A stretch of DNA of 6,814 nt from Cytophagales bacterium. Lineage in GTDB: Bacteria; Bacteroidota; Bacteroidia; Cytophagales; ES-bin-26. Position numbers and translations under genes: made by a program. Below, piece by piece: positions 6,639-6,814 of this stretch (its first letter is position 1; each line of letters starts with the position of its first letter). Location: NCBI GenBank assembly GCA_014379925.1, contig JACMKY010000494.1, forward strand, positions 1 through 6,814. Reading direction: 5' to 3'. The notes beneath the pieces were generated by a model, which saw nothing but the letters and a program-made list of their open reading frames with translations, did not search any database and had not been told where the DNA came from.

Positions 6639-6814
6639 ATGTCAAAGCTCAACCCCCCATCCGAAAGTGCCAACTGGTTCGTGTCAGCAGCCTCCCAAAC
6701 CACGCGACTTACCATGGCCGACATTATAAAAACCCCCCACCTGGACGACCTCATTTTTGAACGGCGAAACAAAAATTACGGCGCCTACGATTTACGGAAG
6801 ACGTACGAAAAACA
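6639..6814 (+). CDS. TonB family energy transducer (3' end missing)
   Basis: Only the first 58 codons and two bases are in the window. Residues 35-58 read LDDLIFERRNKNYGAYDLRK then TYEK, the cytoplasmic N-terminal motif typical of Bacteroidota TonB proteins; it normally sits just before the single membrane helix, which is expected past the edge. TonB spans the inner membrane, works with ExbB/ExbD, and passes proton-motive-force energy to outer-membrane transporters such as the SusC-like protein encoded at the other end of this window. The first 25 residues, rich in S, T, A and P, are not part of the usual motif. M26 (ATG at 6714) begins MADIIKTPHLDDLIFE, which looks like a normal family N-terminus and is an alternative start. 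The membrane helix, periplasmic linker and C-terminal TonB domain cannot be checked here. Confidence 0.83.
   Translation, partial: MSKLNPPSESANWFVSAASQTTRLTMADIIKTPHLDDLIFERRNKNYGAYDLRKTYEK

Overview
The window looks like chromosomal DNA of a Bacteroidota bacterium, most likely a moderately GC-rich member of the Cytophagales/Spirosomaceae type. The genus cannot be fixed from this sequence alone. The case rests on three protein types found essentially only in this phylum: a SusC/RagA-type TonB-dependent transporter with an N-terminal carboxypeptidase-regulatory-like domain, a DUF5686 outer-membrane protein, and a TonB with the Bacteroidota cytoplasmic motif. A-rich leaders in place of strong Shine-Dalgarno sites fit as well.

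Layout. Positions 1-2297 (minus strand) hold the first 765 codons of a SusC-like transporter; its C-terminal part, and any SusD partner, lie beyond the left edge. Positions 2298-2876 are a divergent intergenic region with a very AT-rich block, a short palindrome between direct repeats, an imperfect 22-bp dyad and a candidate promoter for the rightward gene. Positions 2877-5405 (plus) encode a complete DUF5686 / carboxypeptidase-regulatory-like outer-membrane protein. Positions 5406-5596 are a spacer with a weak terminator-like hairpin. Positions 5597-6340 (plus) encode a small secreted outer-membrane beta-barrel protein. Positions 6341-6638 are a spacer with two closely spaced hairpins ending in a T-tract (likely terminator) and a weak promoter candidate. 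Positions 6639-6814 (plus) are the start of a TonB energy-transducer gene cut by the right edge.

All four genes concern the cell envelope: one TonB-dependent importer, two predicted outer-membrane barrel proteins, and one inner-membrane TonB of the kind that energises such importers. The intergenic gaps (about 190-580 bp) and the hairpins suggest separate transcription units rather than one operon, so a functional link between the genes is inference from proximity. I found no RNA gene, CRISPR array, insertion sequence or defence system, and no convincing sign of a new system. The points most worth a second look are the near-identical translation leaders of the SusC and TonB genes, a Cys-flanked calcium-loop-like motif in the transporter, the dyads in the divergent intergenic region, and the N-terminal extension of TonB.
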